Positions 1-5,549 of a stretch of 6,253 nt of DNA are shown here, in pieces. The position numbers were made by a program, and so were the translations under genes. This DNA is from Bacillota bacterium. GTDB lineage: Bacteria; Bacillota; Clostridia; Christensenellales; CAG-138. Each line of letters starts with the position of its first letter. The first letter of the stretch is position 1. The stretch lies in the NCBI GenBank assembly GCA_023458355.1, contig JAEWZS010000117.1:1-6253 (forward strand), written 5' to 3'. Under the pieces are notes generated by a model. That model saw only the letters and a list, made by a program, of their open reading frames with translations. It did not search any database and was not told the DNA's origin.

Positions 1-504
1 ATCAACACCCGCGAAGAGTCCCAAATTCGCGATGCAGAAGCGGCGCTTATCGCACAAAAGCCCCTCGTATATGCCTATTTGGGCGACTCCATTAAGGACA
101 CTATGATCAACGGCGGCGGTGCTTTAGCCGTTGTTTACTCCGGCGACGCCATGTGGTGTACCGACCCCGAAGAGGGTAACGGAGACCTCGCATTTGCAGT
201 GCCCGAGTCCGGCGCCAATTTGTGGTTTGACAACATGGTGATTCCCAAATCCTCCAAACATACCGCGGAAGCCGAAGCGTTCATCAACTTCTTGTGCGAC
301 GCCGAAGTTGCTAAGGTCAACACCGAGTACATAGGCTACTCAACCCCCAACGCAGCTGCGTTTGCACTGCTCGATGACAGCTACAAAAATAACCCCACCT
401 ACAACCCGCCGCAGCAAATTCTCGACAGATGCGAGATTTTCCATGATCTCGGCAACTTTATCAACGTGGATAATGACTCTTGGAATAGAATCAAAGCTGG
501 ATAA
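1..504 (+). CDS. potD: Spermidine/putrescine ABC transporter substrate-binding protein, C-terminal part (5' end outside window)
   Basis: The frame is open from the first base, so this is the last 167 residues of a protein that normally has about 350. It is the extracytoplasmic receptor that captures polyamines for the PotABC importer; in Gram-positives it is usually a lipoprotein. The visible part matches the C-terminal lobe of PotD: a GGGALAVVYSGDAM stretch (about 112-153), then LWFDNMVIPK, where the Trp (223-225) and Asp (229-231) align with the Trp/Asp pair that contacts the polyamine in E. coli PotD. Next come the FINFL helix, the family hallmark IGYSTPNAAA (about 334-363), and a terminal helix ending RIKAG, like the KLKAG end of E. 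coli PotD. Internal ATG/TTG codons are not starts. The stop (502-504) overlaps the MATE start by one base (TAATG), which suggests co-transcription. Genes for the ATPase and permeases would be expected upstream. Family assignment is firm; spermidine versus putrescine preference cannot be told. Confidence 0.93.
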   Translation: MNTREESQIRDAEAALIAQKPLVYAYLGDSIKDTMINGGGALAVVYSGDAMWCTDPEEGNGDLAFAVPESGANLWFDNMVIPKSSKHTAEAEAFINFLCDAEVAKVNTEYIGYSTPNAAAFALLDDSYKNNPTYNPPQQILDRCEIFHDLGNFINVDNDSWNRIKAG

Positions 505-1922
505 TGAACGCCTTCCTAAAAAAGCTGTTTGACCCGCAAAACTTTATAAAGCCCTCCCAGATTCAGGGAGGGCTTGTAAGCATTCAAGAGGGCTACGGAC
601 GCTGTATAAACGTGGCGTGGCCAGCAATGGTCGAATCGCTTCTGAGCGTAATGCTCGGGTTTATGGATACCGTCATGGTAAGCGGCTTAGGCGAACGCGC
701 CATTTCCGCCGTAGGCGTTACCACACAGCCCAAATTTTTGATGCTGATGTTTTTGCTCTCCCTCAACATCGGCGTGACCGCCATCGTGGCACGTCGAAAG
801 GGTGAGGGTGATATAAAAGGCTGCTGCCGTACGCTTAAACAGTCGCTCATGGTATCCATGGGCCTGTCGGTATTGGTGGTGGCAGGATCATTTCTTTTCT
901 CCAAAAGCCTTCTTGTTTTGGCAGGTGCACAAAGTGAATACCTAAATGACAGTATCGCGTATTTTCGCATCGTGATGATCGGCCAGTTTTTCGGTTGCCT
1001 CGGTATGACAATCAACGCTGCGCAGCGCGGTTACGGCAATACCAAAGCACCCATGACATCGAACATTTTAGCCAATATCGTCAACATCGTTTTCAACTAC
1101 CTTCTTATCAACGGCATATGGTTTTTCCCGCGCTTAGGCGTCGTCGGCGCTGCAATCGCCACCGCTATGAGCACGTTCGTAATTTTCCTTCTCGCGCTCT
1201 ACTCGGTTACATCGCATACCTCCCACGGCAGACTTTCCATCATAGGCGCAAACTCCGGAACATGGCAATTTGAAATAAAAACCCTGAAGAGTATCTACAA
1301 AGTGGCTTCATCCGCCCTTCTGGAACAGGCATTTTTGCGCTTGGGCTTTTTCGTCTATGCCGCAATGGTGGCGCGTCTTGGCACAACGCCCTTTGCCACA
1401 CACCAGATATGTATGAATATTTACAACGTATCCTTTGCCATAAGCGACGGTTTCGGCATCGCCGCTACAACCCTCGTGGGGCAATCCTTAGGTGCAAAGC
1501 GGCCGGATCTGGCCCGCGTATACGGCAGCATTGCACAGCGCAGCTCCATGGTGTTCGGTCTTTTTCTAAGCGCAATTTTCATTCTGTTACGAGAGCAGTT
1601 CATCATGCTTTTTACGAATGAACAAGAAATCATTAGGATCGGCGGATATATCATGCTTATTATCGCCGCCACAAGCGTCGCACAGACCTCGCAGGTAGTC
1701 ATTTCCGGCTGTCTTCGCGGCGCGGGTGACACGCGCTATGTGGCCATCTCCTCGCTTGTGAGCGTAAGTGTGGTGCGCCCGGCGCTCTCGTGGCTTTTAT
1801 GCTATCCGCTGGGTTTCGGCCTCATCTGCGCATGGATCGGCCTATTTTCCGACCAGCTTCTTAGGCTTATCCTAAACGCCGCAAGGTTCAAGAGCGGTAA
1901 GTGGACTCAGATTAAGTTGTAG
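504..1922 (+). CDS. MATE family efflux transporter
   Basis: A 472-residue integral membrane protein of the multidrug and toxic compound extrusion family, which exports cationic drugs or metabolites using a Na+ or H+ gradient. Length and hydrophobic profile fit 12 transmembrane helices in two pseudo-symmetric halves. The N-half has the VAWPAMVESLL helix (38-47), GFMDTVMVSGLG (52-63) and AVGVTTQP (69-76), with an Asp at 55 in the usual helix-1 region. The C-half repeats the pattern with a His-Gln pair at residues 300-301 and GQSLGAKRPDLA (326-337), the typical MATE loop after helix 8. The N-terminal segment MNAFLKKLFDPQNFIKPS is hydrophilic and cytoplasmic. The ATG at 504 overlaps the potD stop; there is no strong Shine-Dalgarno, so translational coupling is the probable way it is started. 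Internal starts past the hairpin at 549-575 are possible but would give a shortened N-terminus. Being next to a polyamine receptor makes polyamine or cation export conceivable, but substrate cannot be read from sequence. It is not assigned to NorM or DinF by name. Confidence 0.93.
   Translation: MNAFLKKLFDPQNFIKPSQIQGGLVSIQEGYGRCINVAWPAMVESLLSVMLGFMDTVMVSGLGERAISAVGVTTQPKFLMLMFLLSLNIGVTAIVARRKGEGDIKGCCRTLKQSLMVSMGLSVLVVAGSFLFSKSLLVLAGAQSEYLNDSIAYFRIVMIGQFFGCLGMTINAAQRGYGNTKAPMTSNILANIVNIVFNYLLINGIWFFPRLGVVGAAIATAMSTFVIFLLALYSVTSHTSHGRLSIIGANSGTWQFEIKTLKSIYKVASSALLEQAFLRLGFFVYAAMVARLGTTPFATHQICMNIYNVSFAISDGFGIAATTLVGQSLGAKRPDLARVYGSIAQRSSMVFGLFLSAIFILLREQFIMLFTNEQEIIRIGGYIMLIIAATSVAQTSQVVISGCLRGAGDTRYVAISSLVSVSVVRPALSWLLCYPLGFGLICAWIGLFSDQLLRLILNAARFKSGKWTQIKL
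549..575. repeat. Perfect 10-bp inverted repeat (hairpin) inside the MATE 5' coding region
   Basis: AAGCCCTCCC (549-558) and GGGAGGGCTT (566-575) are exact reverse complements around the 7-base loop AGATTCA. The arm is GC-rich and would be a stable RNA hairpin at codons 16-24 of the MATE gene. On the plus strand no T run follows, so it is not a standard intrinsic terminator in that direction. Read on the minus strand it is followed by TATAAAGTTTT, which is somewhat T-rich, but no minus-strand gene ends here. It may damp transcription or translation from potD into the MATE gene, or may be chance. Confidence 0.6.
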
Positions 1923-1926
1923 GGTA

Positions 1927-1964
1927 CGTTTCTTTTCTTTGAAAAGAAACGAAGCAAAAGAAAC
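1927..1964. repeat. Hairpin plus direct repeat after the MATE gene, probable dispersed repeat or weak terminator
   Basis: CGTTTCTTTTC (1927-1937) and GAAAAGAAACG (1941-1951) form an 11-bp perfect stem with a TTT loop starting five bases after the MATE stop. A second copy of AAAAGAAAC occurs at 1956-1964 and could pair with the same left arm (1928-1936), giving a mutually exclusive fold. The stem is mostly A-T and has no T run after it, so it would be a poor intrinsic terminator. The GTTTCTTTTC / GAAGCAAAAGAAAC composition resembles short repeats that I recall scattered between genes in Clostridia; that resemblance is from memory and unverified. Confidence 0.5.
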
Positions 1965-1988
1965 TTAATGTTAGGGTATAAATTGGCT

Positions 1989-1996
1989 AGGAGGTG
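1989..1996 (+). promoter_or_regulatory. Strong ribosome binding site of the VOC gene
   Basis: AGGAGGTG sits six bases before the ATG at 2003. It is close to a full anti-Shine-Dalgarno match and decides the start of the broken VOC gene. This shows that the real gene begins at 2003, not at the TTG at 2010 that opens the long downstream frame. A TATAAA-like box lies at 1977-1982 but no convincing -35 partner is visible. Confidence 0.8.
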
Positions 1997-2002
1997 TTCT
2001 TG

Positions 2003-2354
2003 ATGAAGGTTGGAGAGGTATGCCTACTTACAAACAACGTTGTACGCTTGGCAAATTTTTATAAGATGCTGTTTAACATCGATAACAGCAGCAATGATTC
2101 GGATCATCAGTTTATTTTTTCAGAGGGAAACGATGCTCACCGTTTACAATGACGGGATAGAGCGCGATAATAACCCGCAAAATATTTGTATAGCATTTAC
2201 GGTCGACGATGTGGATGCGGAATTTGAAAGAGTAAAAGCACTTGGCGTTGAAATCGTTTCCCCTCCGACAATGCAGCCTTGGGGTGCAAAAAACATGCGT
2301 TTCTTAGACCCCGATAACAACTTGATTACATTTAGGTGTTTCCTGAACACATAA
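2003..2354 (+). pseudogene. VOC (glyoxalase/bleomycin-resistance/dioxygenase fold) family protein, frameshifted
   Basis: The start (ATG 2003, strong ribosome site) begins MKVGEVCLLTNNVVRLANFY and continues through a QFIFSEG strand, the usual first beta-alpha-beta unit of small Clostridia VOC proteins. That frame hits a stop at 2150-2152. The rest of the domain continues in the next frame: TMLTVYNDG, NICIAFTVDDVDAEFERVKALGV, the PWGAKNMRFLDPDNN motif and a terminal FRCF, ending at the stop 2352-2354. The two parts join if one base is removed near 2125-2130 (GGGAAA); dropping one A gives FIFSEG-TMLTVYNDG and a 116-residue protein, a normal length for the family. VOC proteins are small metal-binding enzymes or antibiotic-binding proteins; the reaction here cannot be inferred. 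The cause may be a genuine single-base insertion, an assembly or sequencing error in the homopolymers, or less likely programmed frameshifting. The family call is firm; functional loss is likely if the base is real. Confidence 0.8.
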
Positions 2355-2387
2355 TTTGCCGTAAGGAAATACCTGATATATATGTAG

Positions 2388-2410
2388 GGCGGGATGATTT
2401 TCATCCCGCC
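2388..2410. terminator. Hairpin between converging VOC and serpin genes, probable bidirectional terminator
   Basis: GGCGGGATGA (2388-2397) and TCATCCCGCC (2401-2410) are exact reverse complements with a TTT loop. The stem is 10 bp and GC-rich, placed 33 bases after the VOC stop and 22 bases after the serpin stop (on the other strand). Neither side has a strong T run: plus is followed by GCTTATCTTA, minus by CTACATATATA. Position between two 3' ends is the main argument for a shared terminator. Confidence 0.6.
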
Positions 2411-2432
2411 GCTTATCTTACTCGAGTATTGC

Positions 2433-3680
2433 TTACCCCTCCGTATCCATCAACATACCCATGAAAATAGGCAGATTGGTTTCACAATCGATGATAAGAT
2501 ATACAAAAGGACGGTCGAGGATGACGGTTTTTGATTCCTCAGGCTCCATCGAAGCACCTTCGGCCATCTCCACAACGGTGGCCGCACCCGCCTTCGTACC
2601 TTTTTCATCCACGGCTATATAGGTCTTATGTAGCACGCGGCTGATATATAGCTTACCGTTTGAGGACATTCCGATGCCTGAGAAATCTGCGTCAGAAGGG
2701 CTAAATGCGTCACGCATACCCATGCCGGAAAGTGTACTACCCATTTCCGTACTAAACTCACTCTCAAACTTCGGCATCGCTGCGTTCACCGTGATTGTCT
2801 CGACGCTACGAAGGATTTGCATGAGTTTTTCACCCGTGAGCGAAGCAGCGTATTCGCTGACGCTTACACCTTCATTAGGAAGCAGTGTTACAAAGGCGTA
2901 TTTTTGATCGGCATAATATTTAAGAAAGCCCGCTGCATTTTCATCTAAAAGATACTTGCCTTCCGTAGAATACATCATTTCTACATTGCGCTCATCCCCG
3001 CCTTCGGTTGTGAAAATACCGTCGTGGATTAGCGTATCCTTATAAATGGCTTCCCATTCCGCATCAAACGCGAGAGCGTTCACCAAATACATCACCGCTC
3101 CGGCGGGTATTTGGTCGAGTATGTTTTTGATCATGCCGTCTGTATTTTCATTTACCCAAGCATTGATATCTTTAAGCGTCGTACCGTCAAACGGAGCTTT
3201 GTAGATACTCGCTCCATAGATATCCGCATTGGTCTGCAGAAAATCCTTATCGACAACAAAACTTTCCTCATCCTTAAACCAGATGGAATTGGCAACGTTT
3301 AGCTTGTATTTTTCGCTTGCGGGCAACGCGTTTACATAGGCGCGCAAGCTCTCGTTCATCTCTTTTATGCTTAGGCCGAACATGGCCTCCATTTGCGCAA
3401 GTGTTTCCCCCATCGCCCCGTTTTCGGTCATACCGAGCGCTAAAAGAACGGACAACGGGGAGATGAGTACATTTTTACCTTCTTCAATGCTTTTTTGAAA
3501 CAATAGAACGCCAAAGTCCGCCAATTTTTCGGCTTCCTCCGAATCGAGCATGCCTACCGGAGAAGGGTTTGCTTTTATGCCTTGCATAAGATTAGCACTT
3601 TGTGCATTCGCAGCCGTGCAGCCTATAAAAGATACCGCAAGCGCGAAACATAACGTTAACACTGCGATGCGTCTTAGCAT
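2433..3680 (-). CDS. Serpin family serine protease inhibitor, predicted lipoprotein
   Basis: A 415-residue serpin with an export signal. The start chosen is the ATG at 3678-3680: it follows AGGAG at 8 bases and puts a textbook signal peptide at the very N-terminus (Arg3-Arg4, hydrophobic 5-19). The signal ends in S-F-I-G-C, with Cys21 as the probable lipidated residue; Phe at -3 is not ideal for a lipobox. The serpin fold is clear: NVLISPLSVLLALGMTENGA (70-89), the helix F region INAWVNENTDGMIKNIL (172-188), VNALAFDAEW (200-209), MPKF (302-305) and a final DRPFVYLI block (389-396). The reactive loop begins E359-K-G-T362, with small residues A-G-A-A at 364-367 and T368. This is the hinge pattern of inhibitory rather than non-inhibitory serpins. 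Counted as in alpha-1-antitrypsin, P1 is Gly375 and P1' Ala376, which points to elastase-like targets, but the exact P1 is uncertain. It is the last gene of a minus-strand operon. Known gut bacterial serpins, such as those of Bifidobacterium and Eubacterium siraeum, protect against neutrophil and pancreatic proteases. Confidence 0.93.
   Translation of the reverse strand: MLRRIAVLTLCFALAVSFIGCTAANAQSANLMQGIKANPSPVGMLDSEEAEKLADFGVLLFQKSIEEGKNVLISPLSVLLALGMTENGAMGETLAQMEAMFGLSIKEMNESLRAYVNALPASEKYKLNVANSIWFKDEESFVVDKDFLQTNADIYGASIYKAPFDGTTLKDINAWVNENTDGMIKNILDQIPAGAVMYLVNALAFDAEWEAIYKDTLIHDGIFTTEGGDERNVEMMYSTEGKYLLDENAAGFLKYYADQKYAFVTLLPNEGVSVSEYAASLTGEKLMQILRSVETITVNAAMPKFESEFSTEMGSTLSGMGMRDAFSPSDADFSGIGMSSNGKLYISRVLHKTYIAVDEKGTKAGAATVVEMAEGASMEPEESKTVILDRPFVYLIIDCETNLPIFMGMLMDTEG
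2553..2606 (-). other. Serpin reactive centre loop coding segment (hinge to predicted P1')
   Basis: This stretch encodes residues 359-376, E-K-G-T-K-A-G-A-A-T-V-V-E-M-A-E-G-A. Glu at P17, Gly at P15, Thr at P14 and Ala/Gly at P12-P9 fit the hinge consensus required for loop insertion and protease trapping. The scissile bond prediction (Gly375-Ala376) rests only on spacing from the hinge. Neighbouring Glu374 (P2), Ala373 (P3) and Met372 (P4) are alternatives if the loop is offset. Confidence 0.65.
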
Positions 3681-3726
3681 AAAAAAAGCTCCTTTCTTGT
3701 TATATAAATAACACGATGCGGAGCTT
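3681..3726 (-). promoter_or_regulatory. Nested hairpin that contains the serpin ribosome binding site and ends in a T run
   Basis: Read on the minus strand, AAGCTCC (3726-3720) pairs exactly with GGAGCTT (3692-3686). Inside the loop, TGTTAT (3713-3708) pairs exactly with ATAACA (3703-3698) across four bases. The 3' arm GGAGCTT contains the GGAG of the serpin Shine-Dalgarno (AGGAG at 3693-3689) and merges into seven T's (3687-3681) directly before the ATG. The fold would hide the ribosome site, and with the T run it also resembles an intrinsic terminator. It could thus lower serpin expression relative to upstream genes, respond to temperature or a factor, or simply be a weak structure. The inner stem is only A-T rich. 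Confidence 0.5.
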
Positions 3727-3751
3727 AAAGGGTTCCTTATTTTGTCAGCAA

Positions 3752-4456
3752 TCATCTTTTTTGCCGCCTTATAAAATACTCTTCAGCTTTCAAACCCGCC
3801 TTATAGTTTGAAATATCACCAAGACGCGCGCGCGGCTGCATCTCCATGCGTACACCGCTCATGCGTGAAAGTGGGAACTCCCTTAATCCGTTCTCCCCAT
3901 CCATGTTGCATACAAGCATCATTTCGCCCGAAATGCTTAATAGAAAATAGGGGTTTACGCGATATCGGCGCGTATCGCGCCCGTCCTCGCTCTCACCGTA
4001 TAAAAATGTAAGCTGTTTTAATGCGGCGATGCATGTGCCGATGATTTCTATTGTCTTAAAAGACACATCGTCTATAGCCTTTTCACACCAAATAACAGAG
4101 CTTTGTTCAAGCTCGAAAGCGCGGTGATTGCCAAAAAATGCAGCGAGCTTTTTTATAAGCTCCGCTTCCCTTTTGCGGCTGATGAACGGAGCCGTGCGCA
4201 CAGCATTTATAAGGAGTTTAAGCTCCGGTGCGTCAAAATCCCGTGCGCGAAGATAATACCCGCGGGAGGATTTTATAATATCCGCCCCGTACTGTATAAG
4301 CGCGTCTATATCGCGGTAAACGCCCTTTCGCTCGGCGTTTACGCCGCGCGAAATAAGCTCCTGTGTCAGTTCCGGCACGCTCATGGGGTGCTGTGCGTCA
4401 GTTTTTTCTTTGAGGATATCATATAAGTAAAGGGGTTTTAGTTTTGCGTTTTTCAT
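3752..4456 (-). CDS. HTH and WYL domain transcriptional regulator, short form
   Basis: A 234-residue cytoplasmic regulator of the DeoR-like/WYL (YafY) type. Residues 1-70 form a winged helix-turn-helix: LYLYDILKEKT, SVPELTQELISRGV and the recognition helix region ERKGVYRDIDALIQYG, then a wing ending SRGYYL. A linker follows, including ELKLLINAVRTAPFIS. The WYL-like beta domain covers about 148-204: LTFLYGESEDG, RRYRVNPYFLL, GEMMLVCN and REFPLSRMSGV. The tripeptide that names the family is Met-Met-Leu (179-181) here, so the aromatic pair is lost, while the Arg at 198 and the VNPY motif are kept. Typical members have about 300 residues with a C-terminal WCX extension; this protein stops at EEYFIRRQKR, so that domain is missing or reduced. 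The start overlaps the upstream YhhN stop as ATGA (4453-4456), which suggests translational coupling. It may regulate its own operon; ligand unknown, although WYL domains elsewhere sense nucleic acids or nucleotides. Confidence 0.87.
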   Translation of the reverse strand: MKNAKLKPLYLYDILKEKTDAQHPMSVPELTQELISRGVNAERKGVYRDIDALIQYGADIIKSSRGYYLRARDFDAPELKLLINAVRTAPFISRKREAELIKKLAAFFGNHRAFELEQSSVIWCEKAIDDVSFKTIEIIGTCIAALKQLTFLYGESEDGRDTRRYRVNPYFLLSISGEMMLVCNMDGENGLREFPLSRMSGVRMEMQPRARLGDISNYKAGLKAEEYFIRRQKR

Positions 4457-5103
4457 AACAGTACAAATCCTACAGTGATCATAGTCTGTGCGGCAAGGTA
4501 GGTCGCCATGACGGAAAAGTTGTTTCCTTGATTCTCGCGAACAAAAACGAGATGCGCCAGTATTGCGTCAGATACTAAAAACAAAATCGCCCCCAGAGGG
4601 AAAAGTACGCGCCGGGCGGACGGCGCAACAAAAAAACTCATCGTCGCCACAGTGCCCATTGCACACAAAACAAGCATGTAAATAAGCACCGAAGCGTTAA
4701 GTTTTTTGGGCACAACCGGCTTAAGGCGCGTAAACCCTATTGCGGCCGCCGCCATAAAAAAAGCTACAATAAGCGCAATACCGTAGATCGGAAGTTTCAT
4801 AGCGCCGGCGTAGCGGAAAAACGCAGTCATATAGAGAATATGTCCAACTCCAAACGATGCCCCGCCTATCATGAAAAAGCTAGGCTTATTGGGGAACAGC
4901 AAAAACACATCCCCGACCGCACCGAAAAGGAGCGCTATGGCTACGATGGGATGCGGTTCATTCGTGCTTACAAAATAGATTGCGGCAAGAAGCGGCATGA
5001 GCAAGGGCTTTGTAACAACTCGAAGCTTATTTTTCTCATATAAGCATGCATACAGATGTACGAGCGCGGTCGCCAAAAACAAAATCGACAGCGTTGGAAT
5101 CAT
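4453..5103 (-). CDS. YhhN/TMEM86 family membrane protein (lysoplasmalogenase family)
   Basis: A 216-residue, very hydrophobic protein with about seven to eight predicted membrane helices. It carries the conserved polar residues of the YhhN family in order: Lys32-Pro33 (VVTKPLLMPLL), Gly64-Asp65 (GAVGDVFLLF), His88 and Tyr91 (VGHILY), Ser178-Asp179 (FLVSDAILA) and TYLAAQ (201-206). Family members of animal origin (TMEM86) hydrolyse the vinyl ether bond of lysoplasmalogens, and bacterial homologues are annotated likewise. Plasmalogens are common in anaerobic Clostridia, which makes this activity plausible, but it is inferred from family membership. The ATG at 5101-5103 follows AAGGGGG at about eight bases. 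It starts 24 bases after the upstream small membrane gene and overlaps the next gene by four bases (ATGA), so it sits inside the minus-strand operon. Confidence 0.87.
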   Translation of the reverse strand: MIPTLSILFLATALVHLYACLYEKNKLRVVTKPLLMPLLAAIYFVSTNEPHPIVAIALLFGAVGDVFLLFPNKPSFFMIGGASFGVGHILYMTAFFRYAGAMKLPIYGIALIVAFFMAAAAIGFTRLKPVVPKKLNASVLIYMLVLCAMGTVATMSFFVAPSARRVLFPLGAILFLVSDAILAHLVFVRENQGNNFSVMATYLAAQTMITVGFVLL

Positions 5104-5127
5104 GTACGAATCCCCCTTAAAGCCATC

Positions 5128-5415
5128 TTAAAGAAGCTTAATGAGTGTAGTGAGCCATATCGCGGAAGCGGTAACGCATGCAAGGATATTGAGCACCATG
5201 AACGCACGAGCGCGTCTGAGCTTCTTGAGCTTGTTTTTGGAGCGCAAACGGCGCTTAATGCGGTAAGCTTGTAAAGTGGCAATCACAAAACCGAGAAGCG
5301 CGGTAAGAACAGCAGCATACACGGGGATTGGAAAGCCGAGAATGCCCGTAAAAAATAAGCGCTCAGCCATGATGACGAGCGATATAATAAAGAAGACACC
5401 AGACGCTACAGACAT
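5128..5415 (-). CDS. Small three-helix membrane protein of unknown function
   Basis: A 95-residue protein that I do not recognise. It has three hydrophobic segments (about 5-25, 32-52 and 72-93). The second and third are separated by a strongly basic stretch, RIKRRLRSKNKLKKLRRAR (52-70), that should face the cytoplasm and might contact RNA, DNA or acidic lipids; this is inference. The start is well supported: AAGGAGG lies six bases before the ATG at 5413-5415, with a promoter close upstream. It is the first gene of the minus-strand operon ahead of YhhN, the WYL regulator and the serpin. The continuous frame, good ribosome site and tight spacing make it a real gene rather than a shadow. Confidence 0.8.
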   Translation of the reverse strand: MSVASGVFFIISLVIMAERLFFTGILGFPIPVYAAVLTALLGFVIATLQAYRIKRRLRSKNKLKKLRRARAFMVLNILACVTASAIWLTTLIKLL

Positions 5416-5421
5416 ACTTTG

Positions 5422-5428
5422 CCTCCTT
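5422..5428 (-). promoter_or_regulatory. Ribosome binding site of the small membrane protein
   Basis: On the minus strand this reads AAGGAGG, six bases before the ATG at 5415. It fixes the start of an otherwise unrecognised gene. Confidence 0.8.
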
Positions 5429-5446
5429 CCCCACCATTATTCTATG

Positions 5447-5455
5447 ATTATACCA
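5447..5455 (-). promoter_or_regulatory. Extended -10 promoter of the minus-strand operon
   Basis: On the minus strand the sequence is TGGTATAAT, a perfect TATAAT with the TG extension used by extended -10 promoters. No good -35 hexamer is found 16-18 bases upstream, which the extension could compensate. Transcription would start near 5440, leaving a leader of about 25 bases. This would drive the membrane protein, YhhN, WYL and serpin genes. Confidence 0.62.
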
Positions 5456-5492
5456 TAAAAATCATTTAGCCACATACCTTAGCTTATACCTA

Positions 5493-5509
5493 AAGCAGTA
5501 TCTCTGCTT
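5493..5509. repeat. Small hairpin in the divergent intergenic region
   Basis: AAGCAG (5493-5498) and CTGCTT (5504-5509) are exact reverse complements around TATCT. It lies between the two divergent promoters, upstream of both, so it could be an operator half-site pair, possibly for the WYL regulator; there is no direct evidence for that. Confidence 0.3.
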
Positions 5510-5549
5510 GAAAATTCTGACGAATCCTGCCCATTTGCGCGTGTTCTTG

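Noticed and set aside
79..504. A 141-residue frame beginning at TTG 79 as a complete gene
   Set aside because: The frame is open back to base 1 and the upstream residues continue the PotD fold, so it is the tail of a longer gene.
593..1015. Minus-strand 140-residue frame inside the MATE gene
   Set aside because: Lies wholly opposite a convincing MATE gene, has no recognisable domain and no ribosome site.
2010..2354. A 114-residue gene starting at TTG 2010
   Set aside because: Its first 40 or so residues do not resemble the VOC fold, whereas the frame from ATG 2003 does. It is the second half of a frameshifted gene.
3700..3760. A separate promoter for the serpin between WYL and serpin
   Set aside because: A CTGACA-like box and an A-T rich TATAT stretch exist but their spacing is about 30 bases, far from 17.
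4103..4426. Plus-strand 107-residue frame opposite the WYL gene
   Set aside because: Shadow of a well-supported regulator gene, no family resemblance and no promoter or ribosome site.
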